DNA of 64,000 nt from Rhodopirellula sp. SM50 (lineage in GTDB: Bacteria; Planctomycetota; Planctomycetia; Pirellulales; Pirellulaceae). How positions within the stretch are numbered: position 1 is the stretch's first letter; each line of letters starts with the position of its first letter. The DNA lies in contig NZ_NTFY01000039.1 of NCBI RefSeq assembly GCF_002289565.1, positions 1 to 64,000 of the forward strand. Reading direction: 5' to 3'. Of the stretch, positions 9,743 through 17,547 are shown in pieces. The notes under the pieces were generated by a model that was not told where the DNA came from, did no database searches, and saw only the letters and a program-made list of their open reading frames with translations. The position numbers were made by a program, and so were the translations under genes.

Positions 9743-10812
9743 TGAGTCTCCAGTTCCGCAAGGTTGACGTCGCCCGCCATGGCACGCAACTTATCCATCG
9801 CTCGACGCTCGAGCTGGCGGACGCGCTCCTTGGAAACACCAAGGCGGTTGGCGAGCGACTGCAGTGTATGAACTTTGCGGTGCGCCCCGAGCGAAAAACG
9901 GGCGCGGATGATGAATTTCTCGCGGCGATCCAATTCGTTCAGCATCACGCTCAAACGACTCCTCAGTTCGTGCCAGCGTTTTTCGCTGATCGCCGACTCG
10001 CGGCCTTCGTCGGTCAGATCCAAATCCATGTCTTGTAGCCCGCCCACCGTCTTTTGACGTTCCTGTTGTTTCAGCACGACGGTGCGGTACGAGTTGCGGC
10101 GGATGACCTGCGTCGCGTAGGTGCTGAATCGGAATCCGCGATCAAAGTCAAACTTCTCCACCGCGCGGATCAGCGCCACGATTCCGTCGCTGAGCAAGTC
10201 ATCGAAACTGTTGTTCGGGTTGACGAACTTTTTCACGATCGAAAAGACGAGCCGCAAGTTCGCTTCAACGATTCGGTCGCGGTGCCACGAAGCCAACGCG
10301 ATCAAACGGTCGATCAACTCCAACCGGACCCGCGACGGCCGGGTCGGATTCAGCACGCTGCGATGCACGGCAGCCTGTTGCAACAGGTAATTCATCCGCT
10401 GAAACAGCATTTGCTCCTGCTCCGGGGTCAACAGCGGAGCCTCGCAAAGGCGACCCAAATGGATCGGCATGTCGATCCCGCTGCGACGGATCGCCGCAAC
10501 GCCCAGTTCCGCCTTGCGGGGGGCAAGGTTCAACGGCTCGGCGAACAGCTGCTTGCCCAAGTCGGTATCGCCGAACTCGGAGTTCGCAATGAAATCAATT
10601 TCCTCACGCAGCCGACGCTTGGTGCGGCTCTTCAGTTCTTCGCTCGTCAGTTCCCCGAGCGGGGCGACCATTCCGTCGGCTTCGCGATTGGCATCGTTCA
10701 ATTCGTCCAGGTTCAACCAAGCCGGCGGCCGTGCACGGAGTTTAGACGCATCCGATTTGGGTGCGGTTTTCTTCGTGTCAGTCGCGGGGGCGGGGGCAAG
10801 CTTGGTAGCCAT
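9739..10812 (-). CDS. Sigma-70 family factor (non-primary)
   Basis: A 357-residue sigma factor distinct from RpoD. The basic, Ala/Pro-rich N-terminus (1-35) is followed by a region 1.2/2.1-like stretch. Region 2 (about 185-250) contains ANLRLVFSIVKKF, DDLLSDGIVALIRAVEKFDF and FRFSTYATQVIRRN; region 4 (about 285-345) contains KFIIRARFSLG and the helix-turn-helix GVSKERVRQLERRAMDK. Region 1.1 is missing and the -10 recognition helix reads QVIRRNSYRTV instead of the primary WWIRQAI, so a different promoter set is likely. It is first in an operon with an SRPBCC-epimerase and a membrane protein, both joined by overlapping start/stop codons. Confidence 0.9.
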   Translation of the reverse strand: MATKLAPAPATDTKKTAPKSDASKLRARPPAWLNLDELNDANREADGMVAPLGELTSEELKSRTKRRLREEIDFIANSEFGDTDLGKQLFAEPLNLAPRKAELGVAAIRRSGIDMPIHLGRLCEAPLLTPEQEQMLFQRMNYLLQQAAVHRSVLNPTRPSRVRLELIDRLIALASWHRDRIVEANLRLVFSIVKKFVNPNNSFDDLLSDGIVALIRAVEKFDFDRGFRFSTYATQVIRRNSYRTVVLKQQERQKTVGGLQDMDLDLTDEGRESAISEKRWHELRSRLSVMLNELDRREKFIIRARFSLGAHRKVHTLQSLANRLGVSKERVRQLERRAMDKLRAMAGDVNLAELETQ

Positions 10813-11082
10813 GGTTTGATCCTTGGGGCGGGTTGCAGAACGACAATTCGTTCAAAACGTTCATCACGGTATATCGGTAGGTTCGTGCAACAACAATGCC
10901 CGGATGCATAAAATGGCGAAATAAGTTTCAAATCCGCTGCAGAAACGCCGAAAACACGAAAGTTTTGCGATTCCACGGTTGGCGAGGCGGAGGTTTTCGC
11001 TACGATTCGAAAACGGCCACCGTGGACGATTTTCAGCCAAAACGTTCACGCTTGCCTGGTCCCACGCCCCGGGCCCTTTCCG

Positions 11083-11181
11083 CTGGCTGACCTGCCGCTG
11101 GCTGACCCGCCTCTGACTGACCCGCCGCTGACTGACTTGCCGCTGACTGACTTGCCTCTGACCGATCCGCCTGTGACTGAC
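11083..11181 (+). repeat. 15-bp tandem repeats across a gene start
   Basis: Six full 15-base units (pattern CTGACTGACCTGCCG) run from 11083 to 11172, and a seventh begins at 11173 with GTG in place of CTG. The period is a multiple of three, so the frame of the downstream regulator stays open through all copies and would read (L-T/A-D-P/L-P)n. Confidence 0.9.
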
Positions 11182-12075
11182 TCGCTCCCCCAATTCTCTC
11201 CGAAGCAGATCGCCAGCTCGCTGCATGTCAGCGAGTCGTCGGTCAAGCGCTGGTGCGACCAGGGTGCGATCCCGACCATCCGAACGGTCGGCGGCCACCG
11301 CCGGATCACCCTCTCGGGCCTGCGTGAGTTCCTCCAGTCGACCGAGCGAACGATCGTTGACACCAAGGCGCTGGGGATCGACGGCAGCGACCTGGAGATC
11401 GCGTCGCAGCCGACGGCCCGCCGCACCGCGGTGCGTGGAGCCGGCACCGAGCCGACGCAGCAGGAGTTCCGTGCGGCTCTGGCGGACGGCGACGAGCGTC
11501 ACTGCATGCGATTGCTGGAACAGCGGATCGCGTTGGGGTGGTCCCGGGCTGAAGCGGCCGAGGACCTGATCACCGACGCGATGCGAGGGCTCGGTGATGC
11601 TTGGGACTGCGGCGAGTTGGAGGTCTATCAAGAGCGACGCAGCTGCACGATCTGCACGCGGCTGATCTACAGCCTTAGAGAGGGGCTCCCAAACCTGCCC
11701 GCGGAGGCGCCGATTGCGATCGGCGCGGCGCCGGAGTCGGACCCGTATCAGCTACCGACGGCGTTGGTGGAGTTGGCGCTACGTGAAAGCGGCTGGAACG
11801 CGGTCAATTTGGGTAATGATTTGCCGCTGGTTTCGTTGATCCAGGCGGTCGAGGACTACCGGCCCAAGATGGTCTGGTTGAGCGTGACGGCGGTTGACGA
11901 TCCATCCCGCTTTGTGCGTGAGCAGAACAAGCTTGCCGACTCGCTGGGCGATCGCGTGAGCTTGATCGTCGGGGGGCGTGCGTTGGACGATCAATTGCGT
12001 CCGAAGCTGCGTTACGCAGCGCACTGCGACAGCCTTCGGCACCTGATTGAGTTGGCTGAGATTCTGAAGCGTTAG
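11173..12075 (+). CDS. MerR-type HTH with B12-fold domain regulator
   Basis: A probable transcription regulator of 300 residues. The N-terminus is a MerR/excisionase-like helix-turn-helix with wing (FSPKQIASSLHVSESSVKRW, TVGGHRRITLSGL). A linker leads to a helical cap domain (about 100-180) and a B12-binding Rossmann fold (about 185-300; RESGWNAVNLGNDLP). The layout is that of CarH/LitR photoreceptor repressors, but the cobalamin His motif (DxHxxG) reads DPYQLP, so the lower axial ligand is missing. The start is ambiguous: GTG 11173 is chosen because it opens the last 15-base repeat unit, but TTG 11137 is in frame and the frame is open through all the repeats. Confidence 0.8.
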   Translation: MTDSLPQFSPKQIASSLHVSESSVKRWCDQGAIPTIRTVGGHRRITLSGLREFLQSTERTIVDTKALGIDGSDLEIASQPTARRTAVRGAGTEPTQQEFRAALADGDERHCMRLLEQRIALGWSRAEAAEDLITDAMRGLGDAWDCGELEVYQERRSCTICTRLIYSLREGLPNLPAEAPIAIGAAPESDPYQLPTALVELALRESGWNAVNLGNDLPLVSLIQAVEDYRPKMVWLSVTAVDDPSRFVREQNKLADSLGDRVSLIVGGRALDDQLRPKLRYAAHCDSLRHLIELAEILKR

Positions 12076-12218
12076 ATTTGAAAGCGTTTCTAATTTTGTC
12101 TTTTTGCGACTGGCTTTGTTCGCTTCAGCGTTGACACATCGTCAGCGCTGTCCCTACGTTTGTAGCGAGCCGTCAGCAGCGTGTTGATGCTTTTTCACTT
12201 GCTGAGTCCCGGTTTGCT

Positions 12219-13064
12219 ATGAACCGTTTTGATGCGACCATGATTTGGAATTCCGTTAGCGATCACGTTGCCGACGGAAAGGACAACGCCCCGCACCCCG
12301 TCGACGCACTCGATGCAAAAGAGCTGTCGGGAGAGCACGACGGCGAGGGACCGAGCAGTTGGTCCGCGGCCATCCGTGCCCAGACATTTTTCGTGCCGCT
12401 GCATTACGAAGCGAATTACCGTTACCCGTTGATCGTCTGGCTGCACAGCGACGGCTTCAACGAAAATCAAGTCTGTCACGTGATGCCCCACGTCAGCTCG
12501 CGGAACTACTTGGCCACCGGCCTTCGCGCCCCGATGGCGTCGGACGCGTCGGGCCATCGGTTTTGGTGGAGCAACTCGGCGGCAGCCTTAGAGTCGGCGG
12601 AGCGAAGTGTGCTTGCCGCGATCGATCGCGCCGCGGATCAATACAGCATCCATGCCGAACGCATCGTGTTGGCGGGATACCAGAGCGGTGGTACGATGGC
12701 GACGCGGATCGCGATGCGTCATCCGGAACTCTTTGCCGCCGCGGTCTCACTCGGCGGCGCGTTCAATCTGCCCGCCCATCCAGAGCTGGATCGCCAGCGA
12801 TTGAAGGAACGACGATTGCCGATGCTGTGGCAGCGGTCCATCGAAAGCGAGTTCTACGACGAGACACGCTTGGTTTCCGAAATTCAAGCCGCCAACTCCA
12901 TCGGAGCACAACTGGAAATTCGCCAGTATCGCAACGACGACGAAATGAACACCGTCGTTTTGTCGGATCTGGACCGATGGGTCATGAATCATGTGGTGAG
13001 CGGTGCTCCAGTTGCTAAACTAAGCCATTGGGATACAAGTCCGACTTCGTTCTCGGACAACTAA
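12219..13064 (+). CDS. Phospholipase/carboxylesterase-fold protein lacking catalytic triad
   Basis: A 281-residue alpha/beta-hydrolase of the phospholipase/carboxylesterase or PHB-depolymerase type: FFVPLHYEANYRYPLIVWLHSDGFNENQ gives strands and oxyanion region, and RIVLAGYQSGGTMATRIA is the nucleophile elbow. The elbow has G-Y-Q-S-G where G-x-S-x-G is expected, placing Gln at the nucleophile position. The usual GHE near the C-terminus reads DDEM, and no HGxxD stands before it (LPMLWQRSIESEF). All three triad positions therefore look lost, and a binding rather than enzymatic role is inferred. Monocistronic, or followed after 30 bases by a response regulator. Confidence 0.82.
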   Translation: MNRFDATMIWNSVSDHVADGKDNAPHPVDALDAKELSGEHDGEGPSSWSAAIRAQTFFVPLHYEANYRYPLIVWLHSDGFNENQVCHVMPHVSSRNYLATGLRAPMASDASGHRFWWSNSAAALESAERSVLAAIDRAADQYSIHAERIVLAGYQSGGTMATRIAMRHPELFAAAVSLGGAFNLPAHPELDRQRLKERRLPMLWQRSIESEFYDETRLVSEIQAANSIGAQLEIRQYRNDDEMNTVVLSDLDRWVMNHVVSGAPVAKLSHWDTSPTSFSDN

Positions 13065-13094
13065 ACTTCCAGTTTCACCTCCAGGTTCCACTGT

Positions 13095-13511
13095 ATGGCC
13101 GACGAAGACTCTGACGATCTCCCCGAAGTGGTTCAAAGCGATCGCGGTGCCAAGATTTTGATCGTCGACGACGATGTCGAAATCATCGAGTCGGTGCGTT
13201 ACGCGTTGGAAGACGCCGGGTACGAAGTCGTCGTTGCCCGCGACGGAAACCAAGGCTTGGCGTTGGCCGAACGCGAATCACCGGACCTGATCATCTTGGA
13301 CATGATGATGCCCAAACGCAGCGGATTCCTGGTGCTCGAGAAACTGCGGCGGATGTCCGAGACCATGGTGCCGGTGATCATGATCACCGGCAATGAAGGC
13401 AGCCGACACAAAGCCTACGCCGAACTGCTGGGCGTCAGCGAATACATTCGCAAGCCCTTCCAAATGGACAAGCTTCTGCGGGCCGTTGACACCCAGCTGA
13501 CCTCGGCATGA
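13095..13511 (+). CDS. Single-domain response regulator
   Basis: A CheY-like receiver of 138 residues with a 20-residue acidic N-terminal tail. The acidic pocket is D25-D27 (ILIVDDD), the phospho-acceptor is D69 (LIILDMMMP), the switch residue is T98 (IMITGN) and the conserved lysine is K120 (YIRKPF). There is no output domain, so signalling must go through protein contact. No kinase is adjacent. The stop overlaps the next start (ATGA), coupling it to a DUF423 membrane protein. Confidence 0.93.
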   Translation: MADEDSDDLPEVVQSDRGAKILIVDDDVEIIESVRYALEDAGYEVVVARDGNQGLALAERESPDLIILDMMMPKRSGFLVLEKLRRMSETMVPVIMITGNEGSRHKAYAELLGVSEYIRKPFQMDKLLRAVDTQLTSA

Positions 13512-13933
13512 ACCCTGCCAACCGATTCCTGCTCGTTGCCGCCGCGATCGCCGGCGCCACGGGTGTGTCCCTGGGTGCCTTCGCGGCCCACGGACTGGAG
13601 GGGTTGCTGCAGTCCCAAGGGCTGGAGCCCGACCTGATCGCAAAACGGGTGCGGCAATTCGAAACCGGATCGAGGTACCACCTCGTGCATGCGGTTGCCC
13701 TTCTCGCCCTGGCGGCCTTTGGCGCCAACGCGTCCTCATGGATCGTAAAATCCGGTTACTTGTTCCTGGCCGGCATCGTGTTGTTCAGCGGCAGCCTGTA
13801 CCTGCTGGTGTTGACCGAAACACCTTGGATGGGGGCGATCACGCCGCTGGGCGGCGTTGCTTGGATCGTCGCCTGGATACTGCTCGCGTTCGCGACTCCC
13901 AAGCGGCCTGATGAGACCAGCCCGCCCGTGTAA
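13508..13933 (+). CDS. DUF423 membrane protein
   Basis: A 141-residue protein of the DUF423 (YgdD/TMEM256-like) family with four membrane helices. Family signatures are present: GATGVSLGAFAAHGLE, the long polar loop with FETGSRYHLVHAVALL, and LFSGSLYLLVLTETPWMGAITPLGG. Function is unknown throughout the family. It is translationally coupled to the upstream receiver protein by a four-base overlap. Confidence 0.93.
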   Translation: MNPANRFLLVAAAIAGATGVSLGAFAAHGLEGLLQSQGLEPDLIAKRVRQFETGSRYHLVHAVALLALAAFGANASSWIVKSGYLFLAGIVLFSGSLYLLVLTETPWMGAITPLGGVAWIVAWILLAFATPKRPDETSPPV

Positions 13934-14064
13934 GCAAGGGGCCACGCGACGACCCTCGCTGACGCGTTGCAGCTGACCTGGTCGCGTTGGATTCGGAACA
14001 GCGACTCAATCAACCGGCCACAAGCCTGGTCGCCGATCCGACAGGGTGCTCGACAGTCGTTCGG

Positions 14065-14180
14065 CCTAGTGCTTTGTCGACTTTTAGATTGACGGTGCCT
14101 CGGAAAAGGGAGCAGGTACCAAAAATGCGAAGCCCCGTTGGGCCATTTGGGTCTTGGTACCTGCCCCCTTTTCCGCTCGA
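14065..14180. repeat. REP-C palindrome (GGAAAAGGG..CAGGTACC)
   Basis: Inverted arms at 14101-14122 and 14154-14175 (CGGAAAAGGGAGCAGGTACC, one mismatch) enclose a loop with GCGAAGC and GGGCCATTTGG. The left flank CCTAGTGCTTTGTCGACTTTT (14065-14085) matches the left terminal repeat of the element at 41876-42032. The right terminal repeat is missing here, so this is a truncated copy. Confidence 0.85.
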
Positions 14181-14270
14181 CGCACCGACCTCTTGCTCCG
14201 TCAACGCTGAAGTTCGGGTTGTGATTGTGGAGCGGAAATAGGTGTCAGCGAGTTTCTGACCATTGCCTTT

Positions 14271-14286
14271 GGGCACGATCTTTGCA
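14271..14286 (+). promoter_or_regulatory. Candidate sigma-54 promoter (weak)
   Basis: GGGCAC-GATCT-TTGCA keeps the -24 GG and -12 GC at the right spacing, with one departure (G for the first T) from TGGCAY-N5-TTGC. Predicted transcript start is near 14297, 168 bases before the ATG at 14465. Confidence 0.4.
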
Positions 14287-14464
14287 TCACCGGACAGGTG
14301 ATCAACCAACGCGTGCTTATTCGAATTGGAGATTGCCAGCGGCACCGAATACAAAGCCCCCTCGCCATCTCGGCATCATGGTCTCCCGCGACTGGATCTG
14401 CACGACTAAATCCGCACGACAAGCAACCAACGTGTTGCCCACCCCAACGCCACCGAGTCGTTCC

Positions 14465-15724
14465 ATGAGACACCAACGAAACCTTCTGTACTTCGCCGCT
14501 TACATTGTTCTGTCGATGGCGGCGCTGATGACCGTCAAGGCGGAGCAACCATTGCGGACCGACCCGGCTGTGCCCGACGGAGCGGCCCAAGAGATCAGCG
14601 ACTGGGCCCTGGCAGGAGTGATTTGGAGCGATGCCAGTCTTGCCAAAAAGCTGGCCATCGAGGCCGCCAAACGGAGCGAGTCGAACGAACAGAAAAAACA
14701 ACTGCAGGCCATCGCCGAGCAGTCAAACCAAGTGATCGCCGAACTGGAGGCGTTTGGATGGACACAGGTCAAACGCTCCTCCGCCCCGACGGTTGATCGC
14801 GATTCCGACCGTGCGTTGCCCGATCCGAAAACAGTCGGTGCCGCGCTGGCGAAATCGCTTGATCGCCCGAATCGTGATCAGAAAACCCGCCGGTCGAACA
14901 ACGACAAAGCGACCGAGGGACCGCCGCCGTCTCGCCGTTCCGCACAAGCACGAACCGCGACGGACGCCGACGGGATCAAGCGTTTGGACACCGAAACCCC
15001 GGCAGGGATTGACGATCCAGGTTTAGATGACGAACGAACGGCTGACAAATTGCGATTGGATATCGATCAGTACCGTGTCGACGACTACATCGACGAAACA
15101 CCACGGGAAGCCGGCAATTTGGCCGACGCAATCGAAGACGGGACGGAAGCCGCGATCGCTGCCGCCGCGGGACGCCGTGCAGTCAGTGGTCCCCAAGCCG
15201 GGCACATCAGCCTGCGAGAGGCTCAGACGCGATCGGCAACCATGCCGTACTCCAAAGATTCGATCTACGATCGCGATGATTACGATCCCGATGCGGACTA
15301 CGACATCGACAATCCGCTCGGTACCGAGTTCACCAACCCGGAAAGCGCCGATTTCGGAGATGGGGACGATGAGATTGATCGAGACAATCCGGCAAAAGTC
15401 ATCGATGGCGAAGATGAATTGACCGCCGCGCTGCAACGCAGCAATCGCTCCACCGCTGGATCGGCGCAAGCCACCGCTGTTTCGGAAGTCACTGTCGATC
15501 TGGATCGCTATACCAGCGAGCGATCGGGGCATCTTCAAGACGCGAATTGGGTGCAGTTTCACTTGAACGTCAACCAAGCGACGTGGTCTCGTTTCACAAC
15601 CCGGGACAACCTCGTCGAGCGAACCGGCGATGCAGTCACGAAGCTCAAAGCCGACGCTGCGGCTGCCCTCCACGCGACCGACAACCCACAACTGGCGAGC
15701 ATCTTGAAGAAGATCGTCGAGTAA
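14465..15724 (+). CDS. Secreted Asp-rich protein of unknown function
   Basis: 419 residues with a signal peptide (FAAYIVLSMAALMTVKA), which sets the start at 14465 rather than further upstream. Residues 35-100 form a helical stretch (SDASLAKKLAIEAAKRSESN) resembling DUF4142-like ferritin-type helices, but this match is not strong. The middle (about 120-330) is low-complexity and very acidic, with RDDYDPDADYDIDNP and GDGDDEIDRDNP. The last 90 residues return to a folded-looking helical region ending QLASILKKIVE. Asp clusters suggest cation binding. It is convergent with a receiver gene. Confidence 0.75.
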   Translation: MRHQRNLLYFAAYIVLSMAALMTVKAEQPLRTDPAVPDGAAQEISDWALAGVIWSDASLAKKLAIEAAKRSESNEQKKQLQAIAEQSNQVIAELEAFGWTQVKRSSAPTVDRDSDRALPDPKTVGAALAKSLDRPNRDQKTRRSNNDKATEGPPPSRRSAQARTATDADGIKRLDTETPAGIDDPGLDDERTADKLRLDIDQYRVDDYIDETPREAGNLADAIEDGTEAAIAAAAGRRAVSGPQAGHISLREAQTRSATMPYSKDSIYDRDDYDPDADYDIDNPLGTEFTNPESADFGDGDDEIDRDNPAKVIDGEDELTAALQRSNRSTAGSAQATAVSEVTVDLDRYTSERSGHLQDANWVQFHLNVNQATWSRFTTRDNLVERTGDAVTKLKADAAAALHATDNPQLASILKKIVE

Positions 15725-15734
15725 GGACGGTGCC

Positions 15735-15761
15735 GTCAACACTCGCTTAAGACGAGTTGAC
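15735..15761. terminator. Possible shared hairpin between convergent genes
   Basis: GTCAACACTCG and CGAGTTGAC can pair across CTTAAGA with a two-base bulge in the 47-base gap between convergent genes. There is no U-tract on either strand, so this is only a possible transcript end. Confidence 0.3.
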
Positions 15762-15771
15762 CGCGGACGGG

Positions 15772-16284
15772 CTATCTCGCCCGCTTGCCCTTGGCGACAG
15801 TCTTGATCAGCCGTCGAAGTGTGGGCGAGATCACTCCATCGCCACACGGAGGGGCACCTGAGTCGGGGTCGCTGATTTGCTGAAGGCACTTCTTGCCCGC
15901 GAGTAAATTGAGGACGACCGAAAGGGTCGTCTCTCTGTCGAGCGGCTTCTGAAGCAATCCATCGCCACCCATCGTGCGGACCACGCTTAACGTCTGGGCG
16001 TCAAGCAGGCTGGTCATCACTAGAACGGGCAACTTCCGAATCCGCTCGTTGTCGGATTGGCGAACCTTCTCAAGAAGCTCCAGCCCGCAGATCAGCGGCA
16101 TTTCCAGGTCGGTCACCAGCAGATCAGGCGGATCGTTTTGAACCGATCGCCATGCTTCTAAACCGTTTTCGGCAAGCACGCAATCGAATCCGCAACCGTC
16201 GAGCCATTTTCCAACCTTGGTTCGCGAAGATCGCACATCGTCCGCAATCACACATCGTTTTGAGAGGGCATCGTCCGTCATCAC
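15772..16284 (-). CDS. Response regulator receiver protein
   Basis: 170 residues, one receiver domain and a short basic tail. Pocket residues are ADD (CVIADDVRSSR), phospho-acceptor D in LLVTDLEMP, switch T in VLVMTS and the lysine in LLQKPLD, so all phosphotransfer positions are intact. The C-terminal 45 residues (after LNLLAGKK) carry no recognisable output domain. A start at the second Met is equally likely. No kinase is adjacent; the nearest kinase in the window is the CheB-CheR hybrid at 42-47 kb. Confidence 0.9.
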   Translation of the reverse strand: MMTDDALSKRCVIADDVRSSRTKVGKWLDGCGFDCVLAENGLEAWRSVQNDPPDLLVTDLEMPLICGLELLEKVRQSDNERIRKLPVLVMTSLLDAQTLSVVRTMGGDGLLQKPLDRETTLSVVLNLLAGKKCLQQISDPDSGAPPCGDGVISPTLRRLIKTVAKGKRAR

Positions 16285-16434
16285 AGGGTGAAGCAGAAAG
16301 GGAGTGAGTGCGGGTTCTACTGTGATTGTTAGTGGGGTTTAAAGAGTGCAATTATCGTGCCCCTGGCACACCCTGTTCCTGACATCGCCTCTGCGCGACA
16401 TATCGTTCTTCGCCAGCAAGCGCCGCGCTCGGGA

Positions 16435-16514
16435 GACGTCGATTCTTTTTCTGCAGGATTTGGCAACCATTTCAGATTCTCCCCCTCGGGGAGAGACGGC
16501 GTTTGCGCAGCAAG
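16435..16514 (+). repeat. REP-B repeat copy 1
   Basis: GACGTCGATT, GGATTTGGCAACC, a CTCCCC/GGGGAG hairpin, then GAGACGGCGTTTGCGCAGCAA. The same order is found at 40199-40304 (plus) and at 27527-27630 (minus). Confidence 0.85.
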
Positions 16515-16540
16515 CTAGCTCTGTCCCTAAAGTCCTGCGA

Positions 16541-16620
16541 GCGAAAAGGGCGTCAGGAGTCAATCGTGCGAAGCACCCGTAGGGCCGTTCCGGCTTATTG
16601 ACTCCTGACCCCGTTTTCGC
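16541..16620. repeat. REP-C palindrome variant
   Basis: Arms 16541-16564 (GCGAAAAGGGCGTCAGGAGT..) and 16597-16620 are complementary with two mismatches, around a loop containing GCGAAGCACCCGTAGGGCC. It lies 27 bases after the REP-B copy in the 579-base gap 16285-16863. Apart from these repeats and the sigma-54 site, that gap holds no gene I can support. Confidence 0.85.
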
Positions 16621-16756
16621 GGTTCCGTCCCTTATGAAATCGACGTCACGTGAGTGAGACGAAAGCTGTTCGAGAATGCGCCGCGCTGGTCATTGATCGA
16701 CCGGCGATACACGAATGATCCCACCGGTTGTGGCGACGGCAAGGGCAAGCCGCCTT

Positions 16757-16772
16757 TGGCATGGAAACTGCA
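16757..16772 (+). promoter_or_regulatory. Sigma-54 promoter of the pfpI gene
   Basis: TGGCAT-GGAAA-CTGCA: -24 GG and -12 GC at exact spacing, one departure (C for T) from TGGCAY-N5-TTGC. The transcript should start near 16783, 81 bases before the ATG at 16864. Confidence 0.6.
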
Positions 16773-16863
16773 ATGTAAGTCCCTGCAACTGTACCACCCG
16801 CGACGTTGGTGATGCACCCAATCGTTTCGATACAAACCATGACTTCCCGTTCAGGAGAATTCT

Positions 16864-17430
16864 ATGAGCAAACAATCGCTGAAACAAAAACGAATCGCAT
16901 TTCTCGCCACCGACGGCTTCGAGCAAGTGGAACTGACTAAGCCGTGGGAGGCGATCAAAGACGCTGGCGCCGAGGTCGTGTTGGTGTCGCCGAAGTCCGG
17001 TGAGATCCAGGGCATGAACCATGACGACAAGGCGGACACGTTCAAAGTTGACCAGTCAGTCCAGTCCGCATCCGCCGAACAGTTTGACGGGCTTGTGTTG
17101 CCCGGCGGTGTTGCCAATCCAGACGCGCTGCGGATGTGTGACGATTCCGTCAGCTTCGTGCGAGACTTTTTCAAACAGCACAAGCCGGTTGCCGCCATCT
17201 GCCACGGGCCTTGGACGCTGATCGAGGCCGACGTCGTTCGCGGACGTAAAGTGACGTCGTGGCCGAGTCTGAAGACGGATCTGATCAATGCCGGAGCTGA
17301 GTGGGTCGATGAAGAATGCGTTTGTGATCAGGGATTGGTGACCAGCCGGAACCCCGACGACCTGCCCGCGTTCTGTGACAAGGCGATTGAAGAATTCGCC
17401 GAAGGTCGCCATGCCGAGCAAACGACGTAA
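16864..17430 (+). CDS. PfpI/DJ-1 family protein (YhbO-type)
   Basis: A 188-residue cytoplasmic protein of the type 1 glutamine-amidotransferase-like PfpI/DJ-1 family, whose members act as proteases, chaperones or glyoxal-adduct deglycases in stress. The catalytic set is complete: E20 (DGFEQVEL), nucleophile C113 and H114 in AAICHGPWTLIEAD. Length and motif order match the YhbO/PfpI (TIGR01382) group. The start has a good Shine-Dalgarno AGGAG at 16855. Preceded by a sigma-54-type promoter at 16757 and followed by small stress-type genes on the same strand, probably partly co-transcribed. Confidence 0.93.
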   Translation: MSKQSLKQKRIAFLATDGFEQVELTKPWEAIKDAGAEVVLVSPKSGEIQGMNHDDKADTFKVDQSVQSASAEQFDGLVLPGGVANPDALRMCDDSVSFVRDFFKQHKPVAAICHGPWTLIEADVVRGRKVTSWPSLKTDLINAGAEWVDEECVCDQGLVTSRNPDDLPAFCDKAIEEFAEGRHAEQTT

Positions 17431-17547
17431 ACGCGTTTTGCAACCGCTCTGCAGACACGTCGGGGGTGTCTCGGTCGGCCGATCCGCCGTCGTCGCCGCC
17501 GGCAAGCCGACGATACAGCGACCAAACATTCAACAAGGAATAGGACC

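Noticed and set aside
10887-10901. Minus-strand GGGCAT-TGTTG-TTGC upstream of the non-primary sigma gene (10812)
   Set aside because: One departure from consensus and isolated from the 16-41 kb cluster; single-departure matches are expected by chance, so it is not called a promoter.
10864-11631. Long minus-strand frame over the regulator gene with repeated SQRQVSQ peptides
   Set aside because: It is the antisense reading of the 15-base repeats and of a recognisable HTH/B12-fold gene.
14201-14460. Minus-strand frames containing ETMMPRWRGG and HALVDHLSGDAKIVPKG-like peptides, resembling a decayed protein end
   Set aside because: The pieces lie in two different frames, no family is recognised, and the region is better explained as the leader of the 14465 gene.
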